Shown piece by piece: positions 34,877-43,891 of a DNA stretch of 64,000 nt. The position numbers and the translations under genes are program-made. Numbering within the stretch: position 1 is the stretch's first letter; each line of letters begins with the position of its first letter. The stretch is from Anaerotignum faecicola (lineage in GTDB: Bacteria > Bacillota > Clostridia > Lachnospirales > Anaerotignaceae): positions 1,054,001 through 1,118,000 of the forward strand of contig NZ_BHVZ01000001.1 of assembly GCF_003865035.1 (NCBI RefSeq), read 5' to 3'. The notes beneath the pieces are model-generated. The model saw only the letters and a program-made list of their open reading frames with translations. It was not told where the DNA came from and searched no databases.

Positions 34877-36226
34877 TTAGCGCGCGTTATACAAACGCCG
34901 TATAAGGTTCCATGTCGCAGGGCCGACATTCCCCGTCGGCGGCAAATCGTTCTGCGCCTGCAATGCCGCTACAGCGTCTCTTGTCGCCTCGTCAAACACC
35001 CCCGTCACCGCAATCGGCGGAATCACGCCGCTGTAGTCCGCAATTCCTTTGAGATAGGTCTGTAAATTCCGCACATCCTCATTTTCCATGCCCGGGGAAA
35101 GGAAATATCCCGGATAAATCCCTGCGTTGTTTTCCTTCATCCCCGGCGGCAGCATTGCCAGAATATCGTCATACGCCTGCCGCAGCCGCAGCCACGTCTG
35201 CAAGCCCACAATCCCGTCCGCAGGCAGTCCGGCGAGCGTTTGAAAGGCACGCACGGCGGCAGTGGTCGCAGGGCCAAAGTATCCGTCCTGGTCGATATCG
35301 GGAATGGCATCATTAAAATATGAAATCACATCCAGATAATACTGCAAAGACCGCACATCCACACCGTTGCTCCCCTCGCGCAGCACCGCAGGGAAGGGGC
35401 GTGTCACCTCATCCAATGTCAGCCCTTCGCTCGTCAGCTCATTCAGCCGTTTCACCCCGTTGTAAATATATTTCAGCTGATACCACGTTGGCTTCCCGAC
35501 AATTCCGTCCGGTGTCAGGTTGAAAATCCGCTGAAATTCCCGTACCGCGTTTTCTGTTGCTATGTCGAATACCCCGTCTGCCGGCTCAATTTTCGGAATC
35601 GCAGGGTAGTTATCCGCAATGCGGTTCAGCTCTAATTGTATCGTTTTTACGGTATTGCCGGCATCCCCCAGCCGTAACGCGGCACCCGGATAGGATGGCA
35701 CATTTGCGGAAATCGGTACATTTTCCAGAATCCCGATGTCCTGCCCGTAAAATTTCTGCAAAATCTGATAGGGTGTCAGCCCCTGCTCCGCCAATGCAAC
35801 CGTCTCCCATTGGGAAAGTCCGTCGCAGACGGTGGTTGTGCCATTGCAGTAGGCGGTGAAAAACGGATCAACACGCCCCTGCCGCACCACATAGTTGTTG
35901 AAAATTTCATCCACAATGCGGCTGATGTTTTCATAAATATCCCGTCCCTTGATGTAGGTCTGGTCATACTGCGTGGTCGAGGTAATATCAAAATCATACC
36001 CCTGACTGCGGTAAAATTCGTTAAATATGCGGTTCAGCGCATAGGTAATCTGTGCGTAGATATTCGCGCGAATTGCGGCTTCGGGCCATGTGGGGTAAAT
36101 CTCGCTGGAGGCCACATTTTTGATATAATCGGGAAACGGCACGGTTACGTTTTCCGCAGGCTGATTCGGCAGCCCCAGGTGTACCGTAATTGTTTCGGGA
36201 ATGGTTGGAACCTGCTGTAAAGCCAT
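34877..36226 (-). CDS. SpoIID-like spore protein with three peptidoglycan-binding domains
   Basis: The protein has 449 aa. Residues 35-120 (SEIYPTWPEAAIRANIYAQI and TYIKGRDIYENISRIVDEIF) look like a SpoIID/LytB-type domain. Then three PG_binding_1 domains follow: LRLGDAGNTVKTIQLELNRI, LREGSNGVDVRSLQYYLDVI and LSPGMENEDVRNLQTYLKGI, each ending in DGIVG- or TGNVG-plus-TW. No signal peptide is visible, as for some spore cortex proteins made in the mother cell. It is downstream of a 163-aa gene on the same strand. A role at the spore cortex or wall is inferred. Confidence 0.82.
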   Translation of the reverse strand: MALQQVPTIPETITVHLGLPNQPAENVTVPFPDYIKNVASSEIYPTWPEAAIRANIYAQITYALNRIFNEFYRSQGYDFDITSTTQYDQTYIKGRDIYENISRIVDEIFNNYVVRQGRVDPFFTAYCNGTTTVCDGLSQWETVALAEQGLTPYQILQKFYGQDIGILENVPISANVPSYPGAALRLGDAGNTVKTIQLELNRIADNYPAIPKIEPADGVFDIATENAVREFQRIFNLTPDGIVGKPTWYQLKYIYNGVKRLNELTSEGLTLDEVTRPFPAVLREGSNGVDVRSLQYYLDVISYFNDAIPDIDQDGYFGPATTAAVRAFQTLAGLPADGIVGLQTWLRLRQAYDDILAMLPPGMKENNAGIYPGYFLSPGMENEDVRNLQTYLKGIADYSGVIPPIAVTGVFDEATRDAVAALQAQNDLPPTGNVGPATWNLIRRLYNAR

Positions 36227-36244
36227 GGTGTGCTTCCTCCTTTT

Positions 36245-36736
36245 TTATAAATTCGGTTCGGTATCGGTGATGCTTTCTGCCTCGTCCCTGCGCGCTCCGC
36301 TGACATCAAAGGAAAGTGCGACAGGCTGAATTGTGGTAATCCCATCAAAAATGGGGATATCATGCACCACAACAGGAACCGTTCCGGGGGCGGAAATCAG
36401 TGCGTCGTATGTCGCAAAAACATCTGTGCCGCCCGGTGTCTGCGATTTATCGCGGCGCGGCGCAGGCAGTGAAATTTCTGCCGTTTTGCCGCTTTCATTC
36501 GTCATTGTGGTAACGGAAAGCGTATGCCCGTTGGGTAATGCCTTGCTGATGACAACCGTTGCCCTCTCGATGGGAACAGCTCCCTGTCCGCCCGTCACCT
36601 GAAACAGCAGTGTGCCGAAGGCAGGGTTTTCCGCCAGAAATTGCCGCAGAGGATCGGCAGGGCTTGCTTCTCTGACAGAAAGCTTGGAAGAATTGGAAGG
36701 ATTGGGTTTCTGGTTTTTCTGAAAATAAGGATACAT
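36245..36736 (-). CDS. Putative prealbumin-like fold protein, partner of the SpoIID-like gene
   Basis: The protein has 163 aa. The first 40 residues are Ser/Pro-rich and disordered (QKNQKPNPSNSSKLSVREAS). The rest looks like a beta-sandwich of the carboxypeptidase-regulatory type (GTLLFQVTGGQGAVPIERAT and TVPVVVHDIPIFDGITTIQP). It lies 18 bp upstream of the peptidoglycan-binding gene on the same strand. Upstream, CATAGCATA and CATAGTATG resemble mother-cell sigma -10 elements (CATANNNTA), but no -35 was confirmed. A spore-surface or cortex role is only an inference. Confidence 0.6.
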   Translation of the reverse strand: MYPYFQKNQKPNPSNSSKLSVREASPADPLRQFLAENPAFGTLLFQVTGGQGAVPIERATVVISKALPNGHTLSVTTMTNESGKTAEISLPAPRRDKSQTPGGTDVFATYDALISAPGTVPVVVHDIPIFDGITTIQPVALSFDVSGARRDEAESITDTEPNL

Positions 36737-36863
36737 AGAAAAAACTCCTTTCTCTGTTTTTTATGGACTCCTTCCATACTATGCAAAAGGCAAATCCCCT
36801 TTTTCTTTTTTTTCGGGTATGCTATGATAAAGGCAAAAAGAAGGCAGATAGGAGGTCTGTGGA

Positions 36864-37679
36864 ATGAAAGTAGCTTTATTGCAGTTAAAAACCCTGCCGA
36901 CACCTGAGGAAAATCTTGAAAAAATAAAACAGATGCTTGTGCAGGCAAAGCAGGAGGGCGCGGATCTGGCAGTTTTGCCCGAAATGTGCTGCTGCCCCTA
37001 TGAAAACAGTGCCTTTGTGCGCTATGCCATGCCCGAAAACGCCCCGTTTTTGCAGGGCATCGCCGAAATGGCAGGGGCTCTCGGCTTGTATGTGGTTGCA
37101 GGCTCTGTTCCGCTTGCGGCGGATGGCAGAATCTATAACGCCGCCTTCGTCTATGATAATAAGGGAAGCTGCATCGCAAGACACCGCAAAACCCATCTGT
37201 TTGATATCAATGTCCCCGGCGGACAGTATTTCATGGAATCCGATACCTTTACCGCCGGCAGGGATGTCACCACCTTCGACACCCCGTGGGGCAGGATGGG
37301 GTTGATGATTTGCTATGATATCCGTTTTCCGGAGCTGTCCCGTCTGCTTGCGCTCGAAGGCGCAAGGGCAATCCTTGTCCCTGCCGCCTTCAATATGACA
37401 ACAGGCCCTGCCCATTGGGAAATGTCCTTCCGTATGCGTGCCTTGGATAATCAGGTTTTTCTGGCAGGCTGTGCCCCTGCGCGTGATTTGCAGTCCTCCT
37501 ATACCGCATGGGGTCATTCTATTGTTACCGACCCTTGGGGCAGTGTGGTAGCGGAGCTGGACGAAAACGAGGGCATCCTCACAGCGGAGCTGGATTTTGC
37601 AAGGCTGGAGCAGGTGCGGGCGGAGCTGCCGCTGTTAAAGCACCGCAGAACGGATTGTTACGATATCATCAGAAAATAA
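36864..37679 (+). CDS. Carbon-nitrogen hydrolase (omega-amidase-like)
   Basis: The 271-aa nitrilase-superfamily protein has the E-K-C triad: Glu in LAVLPEMCCCPYE, Lys in RHRKTHLFDINV and Cys in GLMICYDIRFPELSR. The sequence around the Cys and the HLFDINVPGGQYFMESDTF stretch are like omega-amidase (Nit2 type), which hydrolyses 2-oxoglutaramate or 2-oxosuccinamate. AGGAGG lies before the ATG. msrA follows 36 bp later and may be co-transcribed. Confidence 0.9.
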   Translation: MKVALLQLKTLPTPEENLEKIKQMLVQAKQEGADLAVLPEMCCCPYENSAFVRYAMPENAPFLQGIAEMAGALGLYVVAGSVPLAADGRIYNAAFVYDNKGSCIARHRKTHLFDINVPGGQYFMESDTFTAGRDVTTFDTPWGRMGLMICYDIRFPELSRLLALEGARAILVPAAFNMTTGPAHWEMSFRMRALDNQVFLAGCAPARDLQSSYTAWGHSIVTDPWGSVVAELDENEGILTAELDFARLEQVRAELPLLKHRRTDCYDIIRK

Positions 37680-37715
37680 GGAGAGATGGCACTTAGGAAA
37701 GGAGAGAGGACTCTT

Positions 37716-38258
37716 ATGAAAAAAGAAACGATTTATCTGGCAGGCGGCTGCTTCTGGGGCACGGAAAAATATATGCAAGGTGTTGATGGTGTTCTGGAAA
37801 CAAGGGTCGGCTATGCTCTGGGCGAAAAGCCCCTCTGGAATCCGCCCCTCAAGGAAAGTGTCACCTATGAGGAGGTCTGCAATCACAGCGGACACGCCGA
37901 AGCGGTCGAGGTTGTCTTTGATGCGGAAAAAATCTCTCTGACAGAAATTCTCAGGGAATATTGCTATACCATCGACCCGACCTCTCTGGGCAGGCAGGGC
38001 ATGGATATCGGGATTCAGTACCGCACGGGCATCTATTCCCTCACTGAGAAGCAGCGGCAGACGGCACAGGCATTTCTGGATACCCTGCAAAAGGACTACA
38101 AACAGCCGATTATGATTGAAAATCTCCCCCTGCGCCAGTTTATTCAAGCGGAGACGTATCACCAGAAATATCTTGAAAAAAATCCCAATGGCTATTGCCA
38201 TATCAATTTTGAGAAAATTGCGGCGCAGAAGGCGGCGAAAGCGGAAAAGCAGGATTGA
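37716..38258 (+). CDS. msrA: Peptide methionine sulfoxide reductase MsrA
   Basis: The 180-aa MsrA reduces methionine-S-sulfoxide. The catalytic motif GGCFWGTEKY has its Cys at residue 12. GYALGEKPLWNPPLKESVTY is a longer loop than the usual GYAGG, and the family sequence HAEAVEVVFD and IQYRTGIY follow. I chose the ATG at 37716 behind GGAGAGAGG; a start 30 bp earlier lacks a site. No msrB is nearby. Confidence 0.94.
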   Translation: MKKETIYLAGGCFWGTEKYMQGVDGVLETRVGYALGEKPLWNPPLKESVTYEEVCNHSGHAEAVEVVFDAEKISLTEILREYCYTIDPTSLGRQGMDIGIQYRTGIYSLTEKQRQTAQAFLDTLQKDYKQPIMIENLPLRQFIQAETYHQKYLEKNPNGYCHINFEKIAAQKAAKAEKQD

Positions 38259-38284
38259 TTTTTCCGATAAATCCGATAAAAAGG

Positions 38285-38313
38285 TTGTCTTTTTCCCTTG
38301 AAACGGCTACAAT
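38285..38313 (+). promoter_or_regulatory. Promoter for asnS
   Basis: TTGTCT (38285-38290) and TACAAT (38308-38313) with a 17-bp spacer. The start of transcription near 38320 supports the asnS ATG at 38356 over an in-frame ATG at 38323, and leaves no room for a T-box leader. Confidence 0.7.
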
Positions 38314-38355
38314 AGAAGTATTATGGACAGAAAACTCAGGAAAGGATGTAACATC

Positions 38356-39750
38356 ATGGATTTGACAACAGTAAAATCTATCTACCGCAATACTGCGGCG
38401 TATGCAAATAAAGAGGTCACACTGGGCGGCTGGATTCGCACCATGCGTGTCTCCAAGAATTTCGGCTTTATCGAGCTGAATGACGGCTCCTTCTTCAAAA
38501 ATATTCAGATTGTTTTTGAAGCGGAAAAGCTGGCAAACTATGAAGAAATTTCTAAGCAGAATGTCGGTGCGGCACTGATTATCAAGGGGCTTTTGGTGGA
38601 AACCCCCGAAGCAAAGCAGCCCTTCGAGGTAAAGGCAACACAGATTGATGTGGAAGGCACCTCCACCCCCGATTATCCCCTGCAGAAAAAACGCCACTCC
38701 GTAGAATTTCTGCGTGAAATCGCATATCTGCGCCCCAGAACAAATCTGTTCTCCGCAACCTTCCGCGTGCGCAGCCTGATTGCAATGGCAATTCATGAAT
38801 TTTTCCAGGGCAAGGGCTTTGTATATGCCCATACACCCATCATCACAGGCTCTGACTGTGAGGGTGCAGGCGAAATGTTCCGTGTTACCACATTGGATTT
38901 GGAGAACCTGCCTCGCACAGCCGATGGCAAGGTAGATTATTCCAAGGACTTCTTCGGCAAGGAAACCAATCTGACTGTTTCCGGTCAGCTTTCCGCGGAA
39001 ACCTTTGCAATGGCGTTCCGCAATATTTATACCTTCGGGCCTACCTTCCGTGCGGAAAATTCCAACACAACCAGACATGCGGCGGAATTCTGGATGATTG
39101 AACCCGAAATGGCATTTGCCGATTTGAATGATAACATGGAAATCGCAGAGGAAATGCTGAAATATATCATTCAGTATGTACTGGACAACGCCCCTGAGGA
39201 AATGGAATTCTTCAACAGCTTTGTGGACAAGGGTCTGCTGGACAGACTGCATAACATTCTGGATAACGAATTCGGCAGAGTGACCTACACAGAAGCCGTT
39301 GAACTGCTGAAAAAATCCGGTCATACCTTTGAATATCCCGTAGAATGGGGCATTGATTTGCAGACAGAGCATGAACGCTATCTGACAGAGCAGATTTACA
39401 AGAAGCCCGTATTCGTAACCGATTACCCCGTAGAAATCAAGGCGTTCTATATGCGTCTGAATGATGATAAAAAGACCGTTGCGGCAATGGATTTGCTCGT
39501 GCCCGGCGTTGGCGAAATCATCGGCGGCAGCCAGAGAGAGGAAAGACTGGATGTGCTGGAAAACCGCATGAACGAGCTGGGTCTGAAAAAAGAGGACTAC
39601 TGGTGGTATCTGGATTTGCGTAAATACGGCGGCACAAGACACGCAGGCTTCGGTCTGGGCTTTGAACGTGCGGTAATGTATCTGACAGGTGTCGGCAATA
39701 TCCGCGATGTCCTGCCTTACCCTCGTACCGTAAATAACGCAGAATTCTAA
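38356..39750 (+). CDS. asnS: Asparaginyl-tRNA synthetase
   Basis: AsnRS (about 464 aa) charges tRNA-Asn. The N-terminal OB fold has [20 protein letters not shown]. Class II motif 2 is [20 protein letters not shown] and motif 3 is [15 protein letters not shown]. The start at 38356 ([12 protein letters not shown]) has AAAGGATG upstream. A terminator follows. The gene is alone on its transcript. Confidence 0.95.
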   Translation: MDLTTVKSIYRNTAAYANKEVTLGGWIRTMRVSKNFGFIELNDGSFFKNIQIVFEAEKLANYEEISKQNVGAALIIKGLLVETPEAKQPFEVKATQIDVEGTSTPDYPLQKKRHSVEFLREIAYLRPRTNLFSATFRVRSLIAMAIHEFFQGKGFVYAHTPIITGSDCEGAGEMFRVTTLDLENLPRTADGKVDYSKDFFGKETNLTVSGQLSAETFAMAFRNIYTFGPTFRAENSNTTRHAAEFWMIEPEMAFADLNDNMEIAEEMLKYIIQYVLDNAPEEMEFFNSFVDKGLLDRLHNILDNEFGRVTYTEAVELLKKSGHTFEYPVEWGIDLQTEHERYLTEQIYKKPVFVTDYPVEIKAFYMRLNDDKKTVAAMDLLVPGVGEIIGGSQREERLDVLENRMNELGLKKEDYWWYLDLRKYGGTRHAGFGLGFERAVMYLTGVGNIRDVLPYPRTVNNAEF

Positions 39751-39769
39751 TCTGATTTTGCAGAAAATA

Positions 39770-39811
39770 AAAGAGTCTGTATGGGAATTTTCCCACGCAG
39801 GCTCTTTTTGT
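39770..39811 (+). terminator. Terminator after asnS
   Basis: AAGAGTCTG and CAGGCTCTT with inner GGGAA/TTCCC pairing, followed by TTTTTG. Confidence 0.85.
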
Positions 39812-39831
39812 ATACAGAAAAACGCCTTGTG

Positions 39832-39913
39832 TTACAAGCAGCTTACAAATTTCTTACGAATTTCTTAAAATCCTGTCCATTCTCTTGAGGAAACAAATTC
39901 CTTCTGCTAGAGT
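39832..39913 (+). promoter_or_regulatory. PhoB/PhoP-like direct-repeat operator and promoter for the WG-repeat genes
   Basis: Four hexamers TTACAA, TTACAA, TTACGA and TTAAAA lie at 39832, 39843, 39854 and 39865, an exact 11-bp period with 5-bp spacers. This is the layout bound by OmpR-family regulators such as PhoP. A promoter follows: TTGAGG (39885-39890), 17 bp, TAGAGT (39908-39913). Which regulator binds is not known. Confidence 0.6.
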
Positions 39914-39960
39914 GAAAGCAGAAGCAAAAGCACAGTTGTATTTTCGGGGAGGGACAAAAC

Positions 39961-41622
39961 ATGAAAAAACTCGTTTGTATGGCACTCAGCGCAGCACTTC
40001 TGGCAGGGAGCGTGCCTGCCTACGCGGCAGATTATATCACAAAGGTGCCGCATACCTTTACGGCAAAGGTCGGCACAACGGAATTTACAAAGGATGGCGA
40101 AGCACAGCCCTTGGATGTGCCGATTTATATTAAGGATGGCTATACCATGCTGCCCCTGCGCACCTTTATGAAGGCGGCGTTGGGCGAGAAAAGCCAAATG
40201 GTTTGGAATAATGAAGACAAGGCGGCGACAGTAGTATGGGGAGGAAATCTCATCCGTTTTTCGATAAAAGAGAATACCATCGCACAAAACGGGAAGGACT
40301 TACCCGTCTGGGGCAAAATGGAAGTGAAGGATGGGCGCGTTTTCGTTCCTCTGCGGAACTGGTCGGGTATTTTGCAGTCCATCGGCTATCTCATGGAGGA
40401 GGGCGATATTACATGGGACAGCACCACAAGGTTGGCAACCATCCGCGCTGTGGAACAGAAGCTTGACCCCTCCAATGGTCTGGAAAAACCCACACTGAGC
40501 GGCAAGGGCGCGCAGGCATCCTATACCATGGCACTCACCACGCAGTATGATGAAATCGAGCCCCTTGGGGACGGCTATTTCCTTGCACAGAAATATACGG
40601 GAGAAACGAATGTCGGCTTGGGTGTCAGCATAGGCAGACGCGAAAATGTACGGTATCTTCTGGATAGTAAGGGAAAGGTGTTGCAGACCTATGACACCGG
40701 AACGGATAACTATATGGAGGACGGCGGTGAGCGAACCTTCTTAGTTGGCAGAAATACGGAAAACGGCTTTGGCAATGGTGCCATTGATTGGGAAGGCAAA
40801 ACCGTTATCCCCTTCATTTATAACAGAGTAGAGCCTTTTTCCGAAGGCTTGGCGGCAGTTTCGGATAAAAACGGCACAGGCTTTGTGAATCGAAACGGCG
40901 AGGTTGTGATTCCTTTGCAGTTTGAGGAGGCAAAACCCTTCTCCGATGGTCTGGCAGTTGTGAAGAAAAAAGACGGCACCTATGCTTATATTGATAAAAC
41001 AGGCAAAATCGTCATTGATGCCGCGAACTACAGGCATGTGGAGTCCTTCTCGGAAGGTCTGGCAATGGTACGAAGCAGTGATGCGCGTCGGGCAGGCTTT
41101 ATTGATCAAACAGGCAAGGAGGTTATCCCCTGTCAGTATCGTTGGGCAGGCTATTTCCGAAACGGTGCAACCTATGCGTCAGATGCGGAAGGAAAAAACT
41201 GGCTGATTGATCAAACAGGCAAAAGGCTGAAACGGATTGCGGATGCAGAATATCTGGTATACGCAGATGATGATAGGACAAAACCAAATCAGCAGAAGAA
41301 CGGCATGGCAATGACGGAGGAGATTGTGAATCTGCCTGATGGCGACCATGAGCATGTAAGACGCTATTTTGATGAAACAGACGAAATTTCCTATGAAACC
41401 TATCTCCTGAAAAAGGGACTTTCCGAGGGACTTGCACCGTATTGGGATGCGACGGCAAAGAAATACGGCTATGTAAACGAAAGCGGCACTTGGGTGATTG
41501 CGCCTGCATTTGATGCGGCGGAGAGATTCCAAGACGGCTATGCGGTGGTTGCCAATAAAATCAAATTGGCAGACGGTACAAAGGATGTCGAATGGGGCAT
41601 TATCAGAAATCCGAACAGATAA
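39961..41622 (+). CDS. Secreted WG-repeat protein with copper-amine-oxidase-like N-domain (copy 1)
   Basis: The protein has 553 aa. A signal peptide (MKKLVCMALSAALLAGSVPA, cut near AYA-AD) leads into a copper amine oxidase N-terminal-like domain (GYTMLPLRTFMKAALGEKSQ to DGRVFVPLRNW), a wall-protein module. From residue 200 come WG (KWG) repeats such as EPFSEGLAAVSDKNGTGFVN, KPFSDGLAVVKKKDGTYAYI and ESFSEGLAMVRSSDARRAGF. It is exported and probably cell-wall linked, with unknown function. Its promoter carries a PhoP-like operator. A paralogue follows 18 bp later. Confidence 0.85.
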   Translation: MKKLVCMALSAALLAGSVPAYAADYITKVPHTFTAKVGTTEFTKDGEAQPLDVPIYIKDGYTMLPLRTFMKAALGEKSQMVWNNEDKAATVVWGGNLIRFSIKENTIAQNGKDLPVWGKMEVKDGRVFVPLRNWSGILQSIGYLMEEGDITWDSTTRLATIRAVEQKLDPSNGLEKPTLSGKGAQASYTMALTTQYDEIEPLGDGYFLAQKYTGETNVGLGVSIGRRENVRYLLDSKGKVLQTYDTGTDNYMEDGGERTFLVGRNTENGFGNGAIDWEGKTVIPFIYNRVEPFSEGLAAVSDKNGTGFVNRNGEVVIPLQFEEAKPFSDGLAVVKKKDGTYAYIDKTGKIVIDAANYRHVESFSEGLAMVRSSDARRAGFIDQTGKEVIPCQYRWAGYFRNGATYASDAEGKNWLIDQTGKRLKRIADAEYLVYADDDRTKPNQQKNGMAMTEEIVNLPDGDHEHVRRYFDETDEISYETYLLKKGLSEGLAPYWDATAKKYGYVNESGTWVIAPAFDAAERFQDGYAVVANKIKLADGTKDVEWGIIRNPNR

Positions 41623-41640
41623 AAAAAGGGGAAAAGGCGT

Positions 41641-43305
41641 ATGAAAAAAATATTCTGTATGGCACTCAGCGCGGCACTTCTGGCAGGGAGCGTGCCTGCC
41701 TACGCGGCGGAGGAATCACTGTTCACGAAAACACCGCATACCTTTACGGCAAAGGTCGGCACAACGGAATTTACCAAGGACGGCGCAGCACAGCCCTTGG
41801 ATGTAGCGATTTATACCAAAAACGGCTATACCATGCTCCCCCTGCGTACCTTCATGCAGGCGTTGGATGCAGATGCTACGCTTGCGTGGTCAAACGGAAC
41901 GAAGCTTGCCGAGGTCACTCTGCATGATTTTACGCTGACCTTTGATATAAACGGCAATCGTATCTGGGCAAAGAGCAGTCAGCTGCCTGTGTTCGGGCAG
42001 ATGGAAGTCAAGGACGGCAGAGTTTTTGTCCCCCTGCGCGATTGGGAGGGCGTGCTGAAATGCTTTAACCGCTATATCGTCGATGCAGATGCTCTCAGCT
42101 GGGATGCAGAAACAAAAACCGCAGCCGTACAGCTGACAGAGCTGACCGCGGCAACGGCAAACGATACCTCCTCCGTCAAGGGAACGGGCGAAGCGGCAGT
42201 GTTCGGCATTCCCCTGACAGAACGCTATGATGATATCAAATCTATCGGCGGCGATTATTTCATCGCGAAAAAATACGTCAATACCGCGGGGGATATTCTG
42301 GGTGGGCCGCAGGAATATGAAAATCAGCAGGCAGATTGGTTTCTTCTGAATCAGCAGGGTAAGGTACTGCTCCAATATAGCAATAAGGATGTTCTCAGAC
42401 TGCGCGGCTTTGGCGATGGCTTCCTGCGTCTGGATAGACGGTACAGAACAGATATGATTCTCGATATGGAAGGCAATACGCAGTTTACATACGGTTATGA
42501 TGATTATCATGATGTAGGCAGCTTTTCGGAGGGTCTGGCAAGGGCAATGAATTATGAGGAAGGAAAGTGCGGCTATGTCAACACAAAGGGCGAGGAAGTC
42601 ATTCCGTTCTCCTTTTACAGTGCCGATGCCTTCTCTGAGGGCTTGGCGGCAGTAGGCGTAGATCTTCCGAAGGAAGAAGGAAGGCAGAGCGCAGAAACCC
42701 GTTATGGCTATATTGATAAAAAAGGAGGCTGGGTCATCGAGCCGAAATACAGGAGGGCATTTGCGTTCCAGGATGGTCTCGCAAAGGTAGAGGATACGGA
42801 CAGAAATATCGGCTATATCGATAAAACCGGCAAAGAGGTAATTCCCCTGCGCTATACCAAAATAACAAATTTTTGGAACGGCAAAGCCTTTGCACAGGAA
42901 AAAAGCGGCGAGGTTTTCCTGATTGACAGGACAGGCAAAAAGCTGAAATCCATCATAACCGGAGAATATATAAGTGAATGTGGCAACGGCATTATTTTCA
43001 TAGAGGCCAAGGAGCAGGTTGCACCCGGCAGGGGGGAATATGTGAGGCTGTATTTCGATGAAAACGGGCGTGTTTCCGAGAAGGATGCAGAATGGAGAAT
43101 GCGGCTTTCCGAAGGGCTTGCCCCCTATCAGGATGAAAAAACAGGCAAATATGGCTATGTCGGTGAGGATGGCACATGGGTCATTGCCCCTACCTTCGAC
43201 TTCGCAAGAGATTTCAAGGACGGCTATGCCGTTGTTTCCAAAAAAGTAACGCTTGCAAATGGCAAAGCGGATGTGCAATGGGGCACTGTCTGCCACCCCA
43301 TCTAA
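41641..43305 (+). CDS. Secreted WG-repeat protein with copper-amine-oxidase-like N-domain (copy 2)
   Basis: The 554-aa paralogue of the upstream gene has the same design: a signal peptide (MKKIFCMALSAALLAGSVPA), the domain with GYTMLPLRTFMQALDADATL and DGRVFVPLRDW, then WG repeats (GSFSEGLARAMNYEEGKCGY, AFQDGLAKVEDTDRNIGYID). The first 150 bp are nearly identical in DNA to copy 1, whereas the repeats differ, which suggests gene conversion or strong selection on the export region. The start has AAAAGGGG upstream. It is read from the same promoter and ends at a terminator. Confidence 0.85.
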   Translation: MKKIFCMALSAALLAGSVPAYAAEESLFTKTPHTFTAKVGTTEFTKDGAAQPLDVAIYTKNGYTMLPLRTFMQALDADATLAWSNGTKLAEVTLHDFTLTFDINGNRIWAKSSQLPVFGQMEVKDGRVFVPLRDWEGVLKCFNRYIVDADALSWDAETKTAAVQLTELTAATANDTSSVKGTGEAAVFGIPLTERYDDIKSIGGDYFIAKKYVNTAGDILGGPQEYENQQADWFLLNQQGKVLLQYSNKDVLRLRGFGDGFLRLDRRYRTDMILDMEGNTQFTYGYDDYHDVGSFSEGLARAMNYEEGKCGYVNTKGEEVIPFSFYSADAFSEGLAAVGVDLPKEEGRQSAETRYGYIDKKGGWVIEPKYRRAFAFQDGLAKVEDTDRNIGYIDKTGKEVIPLRYTKITNFWNGKAFAQEKSGEVFLIDRTGKKLKSIITGEYISECGNGIIFIEAKEQVAPGRGEYVRLYFDENGRVSEKDAEWRMRLSEGLAPYQDEKTGKYGYVGEDGTWVIAPTFDFARDFKDGYAVVSKKVTLANGKADVQWGTVCHPI

Positions 43306-43319
43306 AAATGGCATAAGAA

Positions 43320-43351
43320 AACCCCTTCGTACCTTTGGTACGAAGGGGCAA
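43320..43351. terminator. Bidirectional terminator
   Basis: CCCCTTCGTACC (43322-43333) and GGTACGAAGGGG (43337-43348) with a TTT loop, flanked by AAAA and TTTT. It ends both the WG operon and the converging HD gene. Confidence 0.88.
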
Positions 43352-43353
43352 TT

Positions 43354-43848
43354 TTATTTGTCCAAAAATATAGATTGCAACAGCCGCCTGCCGCAGTCCG
43401 TTTTCGCCACGTTTTCCAGAAAATGCGTCGCGGCTTCTTTTCCCAAGCCCTTTTCCGCCGCATTCACCAGAAAATCCGCCTCAATCAGAATCTGATAATC
43501 CATCCCGTCAATTCCTGTCACCGTGTGGTGGTGTGCAATCAGATAGGAAATGCGGTCAATCAGCGCTGCGTCAAATCCGCTGTCCGCAAGGAAGCCTTGC
43601 ACCAGCCGAGGGCTTTCCGCCTCTTGATGCTTGCCGTCCGTATTGCCGTATTTTTCCCGACAAAGCGGACAGGAAATATCGTGAAGGATTGCTGTCGCCT
43701 CCAGCAGAAACTGCGTCTTTTCGTCTAAGCCCTCTGCCTCGCCAATCGTTTTCGCATACGCCCAGACGCAGAGAAAATGGTGGATATCCGCCGTATTCCC
43801 TTCGGAAAAGGCAATCATTTTTTCTGTTAATTGCGGTATCGTAAGCAT
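43354..43848 (-). CDS. HD-superfamily hydrolase
   Basis: The 164-aa protein has the HD metal-binding pattern: His in ADIHHFLCVWAYAKTI, the HD pair in ATAILHDISCPLCREKYG and HHHTVTGID later in the chain. HD proteins are metal-dependent phosphohydrolases acting on nucleotides or related phosphates. The CPLC motif next to the HD pair is an unusual feature. AAGGAAGG precedes the ATG. It lies 43 bp after the NSS transporter gene on the same strand and is probably co-transcribed. Its substrate is unknown. Confidence 0.85.
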   Translation of the reverse strand: MLTIPQLTEKMIAFSEGNTADIHHFLCVWAYAKTIGEAEGLDEKTQFLLEATAILHDISCPLCREKYGNTDGKHQEAESPRLVQGFLADSGFDAALIDRISYLIAHHHTVTGIDGMDYQILIEADFLVNAAEKGLGKEAATHFLENVAKTDCGRRLLQSIFLDK

Positions 43849-43891
43849 CTTTGTTCCTTCCTTCTCTTTTGTAAAAATTGTTGAAACCTGC

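Noticed and set aside
38314..38355. T-box riboswitch before asnS
   Set aside because: The promoter leaves a leader of only about 36 nt, far too short, and no T-box sequence is present.
38323..38355. Earlier in-frame starts for asnS, and likewise for gyrA, gyrB, dnaA, noc, tex and the ATPase
   Set aside because: The upstream parts have no ribosome site and lie in promoters, repeats or a riboswitch. The chosen starts have good sites and match family N-termini.
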